Origin: Pleurodeles waltl
Lineage: Eukaryota > Chordata > Amphibia > Caudata > Salamandridae
Length of the DNA: 64,000 nucleotides
Direction of reading: 5' to 3'
Assembly: GCF_031143425.1 (NCBI RefSeq)
Contig: NC_090446.1
Span: 659,205,717 to 659,269,716 of the forward strand
The translations under genes were made by a program, and so were the position numbers. Under the pieces are notes generated by a model. That model was not told the origin of the DNA and did no database searches. It worked only from the letters and a program-made list of their open reading frames with translations. Within the stretch, counting starts at the first letter, position 1, and each line of letters starts with the position of its first letter. Below, one piece after another: positions 24,171 to 34,070 of the stretch.

Positions 24171-25720
24171 ATGGTAATGATGATGAGCCACACCATATAA
24201 ATAGTGTTGTCTCACATCATAGCAAAAGCATTTATTCTCACCATACTGGTAGTAATGTTTCTGTTAACCAAGCTGTTAGGGTGGCTTCTGTAAGGGACAG
24301 GTCTCCTTCTGTTCATTCCCATCATAGCTCTGTTTCTAGGAATGTCCCTCCCACCAACCCTGATGACAGAATGTTAGAGAGGGAACTCAATAAGTTGAGG
24401 GTGGAACAAACCAGACTGAAGCTTAAAAAGCAACAGCTGGATTTGGATAGACAGTCTTTTGAATTAGAGAAGGAAAGACAGAAGTTGGGTTTAGATACCC
24501 ATGGTGGCAGCAGCAGTATTCCCCATAGTCATCCTGCAAAAGAGCATGATTCCAGGAATCTGCACAAGATAGTTCCCCCTTATAAGGAGGGGGATGACAT
24601 TAACAAGTGGTTTGCTGCACTTGAGAGGGCCTGTGTTGTACAGGATGTCCCTCAAAGGCAGTGGGCTGCTATCCTATGGCTATCATTTAGTGGAAAAGGT
24701 AGGGATAGGCTCCTTACTGTGAAAGAAAATGATGCTAATAATTTCCAAGTTCTTAAGAATGCACTCCTGGATGGTTATGGCTTAACCACTGAACAGTACA
24801 GGATAAAGTTCAGAGAGACCAAAAAGGAGTCTTCACAAGACTGGGTTGATTTCATTGACCATTCAGTGAAGGCCTTGGAGGGGTGGTTACATGGCAGTAA
24901 AGTTACTGATTATGACAGCCTGTATAACTTAATCCTGAGAGAGCATATTCTTAATAATTGTGTGTCTGATTTGTTGCACCAGTACTTGGTGGACTCTGAT
25001 CTGACCTCTCCCTAAGAATTGGGAAAGAAGGCAGACAAATGGGTCAGAACAAGAGTGAACAGAAAAGTTCATACAGGGGGTGACAAAGATGGCAACAAAA
25101 AGAAGGATGGTAAGTCTTCAGACAAGGGTGGGGACAAATCTAAAAATGAGTCTTCATCAGGCCCACAAAAACACTCTGGTGGGGGTGGTGGGTCCAAATC
25201 CTCCTTTAATCAGAACAAGGAAAAGAAACCATGGTGCTATTTATGTAAAATAAAAGGCCATTGGACAACAGATCCCAGTTGTCCAAAGAAAGGCACCACT
25301 GCTCCTACCACTACAACCCCTACTGCTACACCTAGTGTCCCTACTAATAGCAGTGGTGGTGGGAGCAAACCTACTAATAGCCAATCCAAGGGAGTAGCTG
25401 GGCTCACTTTTGGTAATTTAGTTGGGGTTGGTCTGATTAGGGAGACCACAGAGGCTACTTTAGTCTCTGAAGGGGCTATTGATGTAGCCACTTTGGTTGC
25501 TTGCCCCCATAACTTGGAGAAGTACAAGCAACTAACCCTAATAAATGGTGTTGAGGTCCAGGCCTACAGGGACACAGGTGCCAGTGTCACAATGGTGATT
25601 GAGAAACTGGTGCACCCTGAACAACACATACTTGGACACCAGTACCAAGTAACCAATGCTCACAACATAACACAAAGCCACCCCATGGCTGTTGTAAATC
25701 TCAACTGGGGGGGGGGGTAA
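24095..25720 (+). pseudogene. gag-pro: Gag-protease frame, copy 1, with a private stop
   Basis: The frame carries a coiled coil (about 24370-24490, Leu/Lys/Gln heptads), a retrotransposon capsid region (NKWFAALERACVV..) and a C-terminal capsid part resembling the SCAN domain. TAA at 25013-25015 interrupts it; copy 2 has a sense codon (CAA) there. Downstream are a Lys/Gly-rich linker and a zinc knuckle CYLCKIKGHWTTDPSC with spacing C-x2-C-x4-H-x6-C, two residues longer than usual before the last Cys. The protease start with its DTGAS active-site motif follows near 25576. The frame runs into a run of 11 G at 25707-25717 and stops at TAA. The protease tail lies in another register after the G run. 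Gag forms the particle and the protease cleaves it. Confidence 0.85.
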
Positions 25721-25737
25721 CTGGTCCAAAGAAAGTT

Positions 25738-28700
25738 GTGGTAGCTTCAGATTTACCTGTAGACTGTCTATTAGGGAATGATTTGGAGACATCAGCTTGG
25801 TCAGATGTGGAGTTGGAGGCCCATGCAGCAATGCTGGGCATCCCAAGGCATATTTTTGCTTTGACAAGGGCTCAGGCCAAAAAGCAAAAAGGACAGGGAA
25901 ACTTGGATCCTGGAACAATGGACCAAGTGCTCCCTAAAGCTAGGGCTAGTAGAAGCAAACCACTTCCTACTATCCCTCCCTCTACAGTGGATTCTACTTC
26001 TGAGGAAGAAGAATTCCCTCCCTGTGCAGAACCTACACCAGAGGAGCTGGAAGCAGACACTGCTGAGCTTTTGGGTGAAGGGGGGCCTGCCAGAGAGGAG
26101 CTGAGTGTGGCACAGCAAACCTGTCCCACATTAGAGGGTCTCAGACAGCAAGCTGTCAAACAGGCTAATGGGGATGTCAGTGACTCTCACAGAGTTTACT
26201 GGGAGGACAACCTCTTGTACACTGAGCATAGGGATCCTAAACCTGGAGCTGCCAGGAGATTAGTGATTCCTCAGGAGTACAGAACGTTCCTCCTAACACT
26301 GGCACATGACATTCCCTTAGCTGGGCATCTAGGACAAATGAAAACTTGGGACAGGCTTGTTCCCCTGTTTCATTGGCCTAGGATGTCTGAGGACACAAAG
26401 GAATTTTGTAAGTCCTGTGAAACCTGTCAAGCCAGTGGCAAGACAGGTGGCACCCCAAAGGCACCCCTTATCCCACTGCCTGTGGTTGGGGTTCCCTTTG
26501 AAAGGGTAGGGGTTGACATAGTTGGCCCCCTTGACCCTCCTACTGCTTCAGGCAATAGGTTTATCTTAGTGGTAGTGGACCATGCCACAAGATATCCTGA
26601 AGCTATTCCTTTAAGGACCACTACAGCACCTGCAGTGGCAAAGGCCCTCCTGGGAATATTTTCCAGGGTGGGCTTCCCAAAGGAAGTGGTATCAGACAGA
26701 GGGAGCAATTTCATGTCTGCATACTTAAAGGCCATGTGGAAGGAGTGTGGTGTAACGTACAAGTTCACAACACCCTATCATCCACAAACAAATGGACTGG
26801 TGGAGAGATTTAATAAAACTCTCAAAGGCATGATTATGGGTCTCCCTGAAAAACTCCGCAGGAGATGGGATATCCTTCTACCATGCCTCCTTTTTGCCTA
26901 CAGGGAGGTACCCCAGAAAGGAGTGGGCTTCAGCCCCTTTGAACTTCTTTTTGGACACCCTGTTAGGGGTCCACTCACACTTGTAAAGGAGGGTTGGGAA
27001 CAACCTTTAAAAGCTCCTAAGCAGGATATTGTGGATTATGTACTTGGCCTCAGATCAAGGATGGCTGAGTACATGAAAAAGGCCAGTAAAAACCTTCAGG
27101 CCAGCCAAGAGCTCCAGAAGCAATGGCATGATCAGAAGGCTGTTTTGGTTCAGTACCAACCAGGGCAGAAAGTGTGGGTCTTGGAGCCTGTGGCCCCAAG
27201 AGCACTCCAAGATAAATGGAGTGGTCCCCACACAATTGTTGAAAAGAAGGGAGAAGTCACCTATTTAGTTGACTTAGGCACTGCCAGGAGTCCCCTTAGG
27301 GTGCTCCATGTCAACCGCCTGAAACCCTACTATGACAGGGCTGATCTCACCCTGCTCATGGCAACTGATGAGGGACAGGAAGAAGACAGTGATCCTCTAC
27401 CTGATCTCTTCTCTTCCACAGAACAAGATGCTCTTGTGGAAGGTGTAGTTTTGGCAGATTGTCTTACTGCTGAGCAGAAAGACCATTGCATAAATCTCCT
27501 AGGACAATTTTCAGAACTCTTCTCTACTGTGCCAGGCACCACTTCTTGGTGTGAGCACACTATAGATACTGGAGACAGTTTACCTGTCAAAAGTAAGATC
27601 TATAGGCAGCCTGACCATGTCAGGGACTGCATAAAGCAAGAAGTTCAGAAAATGTTGGAACTAGGAGTGGTTGAGCACTCTGACAGTCCATGGGCTTCTC
27701 CTGTGGTACTGGTACCAAAACCCAATTCTAAAGATGGAAAGAAGGAAATGTGGTTTTGTGTAGACTATAGAGGTCTCAACTTGGTAACCAAAACTGATGC
27801 TCACCCTATACCCAGGGCAGATGAGCTTATAGATACACTGGCATCTGCCAAGTATCTAAGCACTTTTGATTTGACTGCAGGGTATTGGCAGATCAAATTG
27901 TCAGAAGATGCTAAACCTAAGACTGCATTTTCTACCATTGGAGGACATTACCAGTTTACTGTAATGCCTTTTGGTTTGAAAAATGCACCTGCCACTTTTC
28001 AGAGGTTGGTGAACACAGTCCTGCAAGGGCTGGAAGCTTTCAGTGCAGCATATTTGGACGATATAGCTGTCTTTAGCTCCAGCTGGGATGATCACCTGGT
28101 CCACCTATGGAAAGTTTTGGAGGCCCTGCAAAAGGCAGGCCTCACTATCAAGGCTTCAAAGTGCCAGATAGGGCAGGGTAAGGTGGTTTATCTGGGACAC
28201 CTTGTTGGTGGGGAACAGATTGCACCACTTCAGGGGAAAATCCAAACAATTATTGATTGGGTTCCCCCTACCACTCAGACTCAGGTGAGAGCCTTCCTAG
28301 GCCTCACTGGGTATTACAGGAGGTTCATTAAGAACTATGGCTCCATTGCAGCCCCTCTTAATGACCTCACATCCAAGAAAATGCCTAAAAAGGTATTATG
28401 GACAGCAAACTGTCAGAAAGCTTTTGAGGAGCTGAAGCAGGCCATGTGCTCTGCACCTGTCCTGAAAAGCCCTTGTTACTCTAAAAAATTCTATGTCCAA
28501 ACTGATGCATCTGAATTAGGAGTAGGGGCAGTCCTATCACAACTTAATTCTGAGGGCCAGGATCAACCTGTTGCTTTTATTAGTAGGAGGTTGACCCCTA
28601 GAGAAAAGCGTTGGTCTGCCATTGAGAGGGAGGCCTTTGCTGTGGTCTGGGCTCTGAAGAAGTTGAGGCCATACCTGTTTGGCACTCACTTCATTGTTCA

Positions 28701-28890
28701 GACAGACTACAAACCTCTACTTTGGCTAAAACAAATGAAAGGTGAAAATCCTAAATTGTTGAGGTGGTCCATATCCCTACAGGGAATGGACTATACAGTG
28801 GAACATAGACCTGGGAGTAGCCACTCCAATGCAGATGGACTCTCCAGATATTTCCACTTAGACAATGAAGACTCATCAGGTCATGGCTAG
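25738..28890 (+). CDS. pol: Pol: protease tail, integrase, reverse transcriptase, RNase H, copy 1 (intact frame)
   Basis: An uninterrupted 1,050-codon frame; the first codon shown is GTG, so a natural start is unlikely and the frame is presumably fused to gag-pro. It opens with the protease tail (DCLLGND). The integrase zinc-binding His/Cys residues are at about residues 189-231. Its catalytic Asp, Asp and Glu are at about 260, 320 and 356, with 35 residues between the last two, and a GPY/F-like region follows at about 490-530. Reverse transcriptase starts near 617, with the catalytic YLDD near 771. RNase H from about 920 has its Asp (TDASELG), Glu (AIEREAF) and Asp (QTDYKPL). Integrase before RT is the Gmr1 signature. 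Only a G-rich tract separates its end from LTR2. All catalytic residues look intact. Confidence 0.93.
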   Translation: MVASDLPVDCLLGNDLETSAWSDVELEAHAAMLGIPRHIFALTRAQAKKQKGQGNLDPGTMDQVLPKARASRSKPLPTIPPSTVDSTSEEEEFPPCAEPTPEELEADTAELLGEGGPAREELSVAQQTCPTLEGLRQQAVKQANGDVSDSHRVYWEDNLLYTEHRDPKPGAARRLVIPQEYRTFLLTLAHDIPLAGHLGQMKTWDRLVPLFHWPRMSEDTKEFCKSCETCQASGKTGGTPKAPLIPLPVVGVPFERVGVDIVGPLDPPTASGNRFILVVVDHATRYPEAIPLRTTTAPAVAKALLGIFSRVGFPKEVVSDRGSNFMSAYLKAMWKECGVTYKFTTPYHPQTNGLVERFNKTLKGMIMGLPEKLRRRWDILLPCLLFAYREVPQKGVGFSPFELLFGHPVRGPLTLVKEGWEQPLKAPKQDIVDYVLGLRSRMAEYMKKASKNLQASQELQKQWHDQKAVLVQYQPGQKVWVLEPVAPRALQDKWSGPHTIVEKKGEVTYLVDLGTARSPLRVLHVNRLKPYYDRADLTLLMATDEGQEEDSDPLPDLFSSTEQDALVEGVVLADCLTAEQKDHCINLLGQFSELFSTVPGTTSWCEHTIDTGDSLPVKSKIYRQPDHVRDCIKQEVQKMLELGVVEHSDSPWASPVVLVPKPNSKDGKKEMWFCVDYRGLNLVTKTDAHPIPRADELIDTLASAKYLSTFDLTAGYWQIKLSEDAKPKTAFSTIGGHYQFTVMPFGLKNAPATFQRLVNTVLQGLEAFSAAYLDDIAVFSSSWDDHLVHLWKVLEALQKAGLTIKASKCQIGQGKVVYLGHLVGGEQIAPLQGKIQTIIDWVPPTTQTQVRAFLGLTGYYRRFIKNYGSIAAPLNDLTSKKMPKKVLWTANCQKAFEELKQAMCSAPVLKSPCYSKKFYVQTDASELGVGAVLSQLNSEGQDQPVAFISRRLTPREKRWSAIEREAFAVVWALKKLRPYLFGTHFIVQTDYKPLLWLKQMKGENPKLLRWSISLQGMDYTVEHRPGSSHSNADGLSRYFHLDNEDSSGHG

Positions 28891-28902
28891 TCTTATTGTC
28901 CT

Positions 28903-28920
28903 TCGTTTGGGGGGGGGTTG
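28903..28920 (+). other. Polypurine tract of copy 1
   Basis: A run of nine G (TTTGGGGGGGGGTTG) directly precedes the TGTAGG start of LTR2. Such a tract primes plus-strand DNA synthesis. Copy 2 has the same tract with eight G at 37197-37204 before LTR3. Confidence 0.75.
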
Positions 28921-31912
28921 TGTAGGAAAGTACCATCTTGCCTGGCATGTTACCCCCATTTTTCACTGTATATATGTTGCTTTAGTTGTATGTGTCACTG
29001 GGACCCTGGTAACCCAGGGCCCCAGTGCTCATAAGTGTGCCTGAATGTGTTACCTGTGTAGTGACTAACTGTCTCACTGAGGCTCTGCTAATCAGAACCT
29101 CAGTGGTTATGCTCTCTCATTTCTTTCCAAATTGTCACTAACAGGCTAGTGACCATTTTTACCAATTTACATTGGCTTACTGGAACACCCTTATAATTCC
29201 CTAGTATATGGTACTGAGCTACCCAGGGTATTGGGGTTCCAGGAGATCCCTATGGGCTGCAGCATTTCTTTTGCCACCCATAGGGAGCTCTGACAATTCT
29301 TACACAGGCCTGCCACTGCAGCCTGAGTGAAATAACGTCCACGTTATTTCACAGCCATTTTACACTGCACTTAAGTAACTTATAAGTCACCTATATGTCT
29401 AACCTTTACATGGTAAAGGTTAGGTGCAAAGTTACTTAGTGTGAGGGCACCCTGGCACTAGCCAAGGTGCCCCCACATTGTTCAGAGCCAATTCCCTGAA
29501 CTTTGTGAGTGCGGGGACACCATTACACGCGTGCACTACATATAGGTCACTACCTATATGTAGCTTCACAATGGTAACTCCGAATATGGCCATGTAATGT
29601 GTCTATGATCATGGAATTGCCCCCTCTATGCCATCCTGGCATAGTTGGCACAATCCCATGATCCCAGTGGTCTGTAGCACAGACCCTGGTACTGCCAAAC
29701 TGCCCTTCCTGGGGTTTCACTGCAGCTGCTGCTGCTGCCAACCCCTCAGACAGGCATCTGACCTCCTGGGGTCCAGCCAGGCCTGGCCCAGGATGGCAGA
29801 ACAAAGAACTTCCTCTGAGAGAGGGTGTGACACCCTCTCCCTTTGGAAAATGGTGTGAAGGCAGGGGAGGAATAGACTCCCCCAGCCTCTGGAAATGCTT
29901 TCTTGGGCACAGATGTGCCCAATTCTGCATAAGCCAGTCTACACCGGTTCAGGGACCCCTTAGACCCTGCTCTGGCGCGAAACTGGACAAAGGAAAGGGG
30001 AGTGACCACTCCCCTGACCTGCACCTCCCCTGGGAGGTGTCCAGAGCTCCTCCAGTGTGCTCCAGACCTCTGCCATCTTGGAAACAGAGGTGCTGCTGGC
30101 ACACTGGACTGCTCTGAGTGGCCAGTGCCACCAGGTGACGTCAGAGACTCCTGCTGATAGGCTCCTTCAGGTGTTAGTAGCCTATCCTCTCTCCTAGGTA
30201 GCCAAACCCTCTTTTCTGGCTATTTAGGGTCTCTGTCTCTGGGGAAACTTTAGATAATGAATGCAAGAGCTCATCCGAGTTCCTCAGCATCTCTCTCTTC
30301 ACCTTCTGATAAGGAAACTGCTGACCGCGCTGGAAGCCTGCAAACCTGCAACATAGTAGCAAAGACGACTACTGCAACTCTGTAACGCTGATCCTGCCGC
30401 CTTCTCGACTGTTTTCCTGCTTGTGCATGCTGTGGGGGTAGTCTGCCTCCTCTCTGCACCAGAAGCTCCGAAGAAATCTCCCGTGGGTCGACGGAATCTT
30501 CCCCCTGCAACCGCAGGCACCAAAAAGCTGCATTACCGGTCCCTTGGGTCTCCTCTCAGCACAACGAGCGAGGTCCCTCGAATCCAGCGACTCTGTCCAA
30601 GTGACCCCCACAGTCCAGTGACTCTTCAGTCCAAGTTTGGTGGAGGTAAGTCCTTGCCTCACCTCGCTGGGCTGCATTGCTGGGAACCGCGACTTTGCAG
30701 CTACTCCGGCCCCTGTGCACTTCCGGCAGAAATCCTTTGTGCACAGCCAAGCCTGGGTCCACGGCACTCTAACCTGCATTGCACGACTTTCTAAGTTGGT
30801 CTCCGGCGACGTGGGACTCCTTTGTGCAACTTCGGCGAGCACCGTTTCACGCATCCTCGTAGTGCCTGTTTCTGGCACTTTTCCGGGAGCTACCTGCTTC
30901 AGTGAGGGCTCTTTGTCTTGCTCGACGTCCCCTCTCTCTTCAGGTCCAATTTGCGACCTCCTGGTCCCTCCTGGGCTCCAGCAGCGTCCAAAAACGTCAA
31001 ACGCACGATTTGTGACTAGCAAGGCTTGTTGGCGTCCTTTTGGCGGGAAAACACTTCTGCACAACTCTCCACGGCGAGGGGGATCCGTCCACCAAAGGGA
31101 AAGTCTCTAGCCCTTTTCGTTACTGCAGAAACCTCAGCTTCTTCTGTCCAGTAGAAGCTTCTTTGCACCCGCAGCTGGCATTTCCTGGGCATTTGCCCAT
31201 CTCCGACTTGCTTGTGACTTTTGGACTTGGTCCCCTTGTTCCACAGGTACCCTAGATTGGAAATCCACAGTTGTTGCATTGCTGGTTTGTGTCTTTCCTG
31301 CATTATTCCTCTAACACGACTTCTTTGTCCTTAGGGGAACTTTAGTGCACTTTGCACTCACTTTTCAGGGTCTTGGGGAGGGTTATTTTTCTAACTCTCA
31401 CTATTTTCTAATAGTCCCAGCGACCCTCTACAAGGTCACATAGGTTTGGGGTCCATTTGTGGTTCGCATTCCACTTTTGGAGTATATGGTTTGTGTTGCC
31501 CCTATCCCTATGTTTCCCCATTGCATCCTATTGTAACTATACATTGTTTGCACTGTTTTCTAAGACTATACTGCATATTTTTGCTATTGTGTATATATAT
31601 TTTGTGTATATTTCCTATCCTCTCACTGAGGGTACACTCTAAGATACTTTGGCATATTGTCATAAAAATAAAGTACCTTTATTTTTAGTATAACTGTGTA
31701 TTGTGTTTTCTTATGATATTGTGCATAGGACACTAAGTGGTACTGTAGTAGCTTCACACGTCTCCTAGTTCAGCCTAAGCTGCTCTGCTAAGCTACCATT
31801 ATCTATCAGCCTAAGCTGCTAGACACCCTATACACTAATAAGGGATAACTGGGCCTGGTGCAAGGTGCAAGTACCCCTTGGTACTCACTACAAGCCAGTC
31901 CAGCCTCCTACA
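28921..31912 (+). repeat. LTR 2 (shared middle LTR)
   Basis: 2,992 bp, TGTAGG...CCTACA. It serves both as 3' LTR of copy 1 and 5' LTR of copy 2. It supplies the empty site of the Tc1 insertion near 29555. Private differences include a 3-nt shorter GGAAACTGCTG site near 30314. A splice-site pair (30646/31246) and AATAAA (31667) are retained. Confidence 0.95.
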
Positions 31913-32181
31913 TTGGTTGTGCAGTGGTGGGATAAGTGCTTGAGACTACTTACCACTCTTGTCAGTGTACTTTTCATAAGAGAAAAATATACAAAACAAG
32001 GTCAGTGTATATACACATAGCCAAAAAGTTTTGCATTTCCTCTTTTCACTCTTTTCTAAGTGCTGAAAAGTGCTTCTAAACTTTCAAAAAGTTCTTAATA
32101 GTTTAAAAAGTTTTTTTCTGTCTTTCCAAAAAGTTCTGAAAACTTTTTTCTCTTTTTCTATCACTTTAACTCTCTCTAAAA

Positions 32182-32460
32182 ATGTCTGGCACAGGCCAAA
32201 ATGTTGATCTGTCCAAACTTGCATATGACAACCTTAGCTGGAAAAGAGCAAGGAGTCTCTGTATAGAGAGAGGTTTGAGTGTAGGGAAAAATCCTTCCTT
32301 GGAACTGTTACTTAACATGCTTAGAGAACAGGATAAGGCCATAGGTGCCTCATCTGTTGAAAAAGTACCTAATAGTTCTCAATCTGATTCAGGGACTCCC
32401 CCAGGAAAAGATTCAGGAAAGAACTTCCTAGCCTGCCCATTACTAGACAATCTAGCATAG
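32182..32460 (+). CDS. gag: Gag N-terminal segment, copy 2
   Basis: Same 92-codon frame and same early TAG as copy 1, with one visible amino-acid change (Met to Leu early in the frame). The gag sequence again continues in the -1 register. Because both copies share this break, it predates the copies or is functional. Confidence 0.6.
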   Translation: MSGTGQNVDLSKLAYDNLSWKRARSLCIERGLSVGKNPSLELLLNMLREQDKAIGASSVEKVPNSSQSDSGTPPGKDSGKNFLACPLLDNLA

Positions 32461-34070
32461 ATGGTAATGATGATGAGCCACACCATATAAATAGTGTTGT
32501 CTCACATCATAGCAAAAGCATTTATTCTCACCATACTGGTAGTAATGTTTCTGTTAACCAAGCTGTTAGGGTGGCTTCTGTAAGGGACAGGTCTCCTTCT
32601 GTTCATTCCCATCATAGCTCTGTTTCTAGGAATGTCCCTCCCACCAACCCTGATGACAGAATGTTAGAGAGGGAACTCAATAAGTTGAGGGTGGAACAAA
32701 CCAGACTGAAGCTTAAAAAGCAACAGCTGGATTTGGATAGACAGTATTTTGAATTAGAGAAGGAAAGACAGAAGTTGGGTTTAGATACCCATGGTGGCAG
32801 CAGCAGTATTCCCCATAGTCATCCTGCAAAAGAGCATGATTCCAGGAATCTGCACAAGATAGTTCCCCCTTATAAGGAGGGGGATGACATTAACAAGTGG
32901 TTTGCTGCACTTGAGAGGGCCTGTGTTGTACAGGATGTCCCTCAAAGGCAGTGGGCTGCTATCCTATGGCTATCATTTAGTGGAAAAGGTAGGGATAGGC
33001 TCCTTACTGTGAAAGAAAATGATGCTAATAATTTCCAAGTTCTTAAGAATGCACTCCTGGATGGTTATGGCTTAACCACTGAACAGTACAGGATAAAGTT
33101 CAGAGAGACCAAAAAGGAGTCTTCACAAGACTGGGTTGATTTCATTGACCATTCAGTGAAGGCCTTGGAGGGGTGGTTACATGGCAGTAAAGTTACTGAT
33201 TATGACAGCCTGTATAACTTAATCCTGAGAGAGCATATTCTTAATAATTGTGTGTCTGATTTGTTGCACCAGTACTTGGTGGACTCTGATCTGACCTCTC
33301 CCCAAGAATTGGGAAAGAAGGCAGACAAATGAGTCAGAACAAGAGTGAACAGAAAAGTTCATACAGGGGGTGACAAAGATGGCAACAAAAAGAAGGATGG
33401 TAAGTCTTCAGACAAGGGTGGGGACAAATCTAAAAATGAGTCTTCATCAGGCCCACAAAAACACTCTGGTGGGGGTGGTGGGTCCAAATCCTCCTTTAAT
33501 CAGAACAAGGAAAAGAAACCATGGTGCTATTTATGTAAAATAAAAGGCCATTGGACAACAGATCCCAGTTGTCCAAAGAAAGGCACCATTGCTCCTACCA
33601 CTACAACCCCTACTGCTACACCTAGTGTCCCTACTAATAGCAGTGGTGGTGGGAGCAAACCTACTAATAGCCAATACAAGGGAGTAGCTGGGCTCACTTT
33701 TGGTAATTTAGTTGGGGTTGGTCTGATTAGGGAGACCACAGAGGCTACTTTAGTCTCTGAAGGGGCTATTGATTTAGCCACTTTGGTTGCTTGCCCCCAT
33801 AACTTGGAGAAGTACAAGCAACTAACCCTAATAAATGGTGTTGAGGTCCAGGCCTACAGGGACACAGGTGCCAGTGTCACAATGGTGATTGAGAAACTGG
33901 TGCACCGTGAACAACACATACTTGGACACCAGTACCAAGTAACCAATGCTCACAACATAACACAAAGCCACCCCATGGCTGTTGTAAATCTCAACTGGGG
34001 GGGGGGTAACTGGTCCAAAGAAAGTTGTGGTAGCTTCAGATTTACCTGTAGACTGTCTATTAGGGAATGA
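32385..34070 (+). pseudogene. gag-pro: Gag-protease frame, copy 2, with a different private stop
   Basis: Same coiled coil, capsid/SCAN-like part, long-spaced zinc knuckle and DTGAS protease motif as copy 1. The stop of copy 1 is absent here. Instead TGA at 33330-33332 replaces the TGG of copy 1, 18 codons' distance from the other lesion when aligned. The G run before the protease tail has 10 G (about 33997-34006) instead of 11. The frame therefore passes the run but in the wrong register and ends at 34070. Confidence 0.85.

Noticed and set aside
28891..28920. Search for an envelope or extra gene after pol in the Gmr1-like copies
   Set aside because: Only about 30 bp with the G-rich tract lie between the pol stop and the LTR in both copies.
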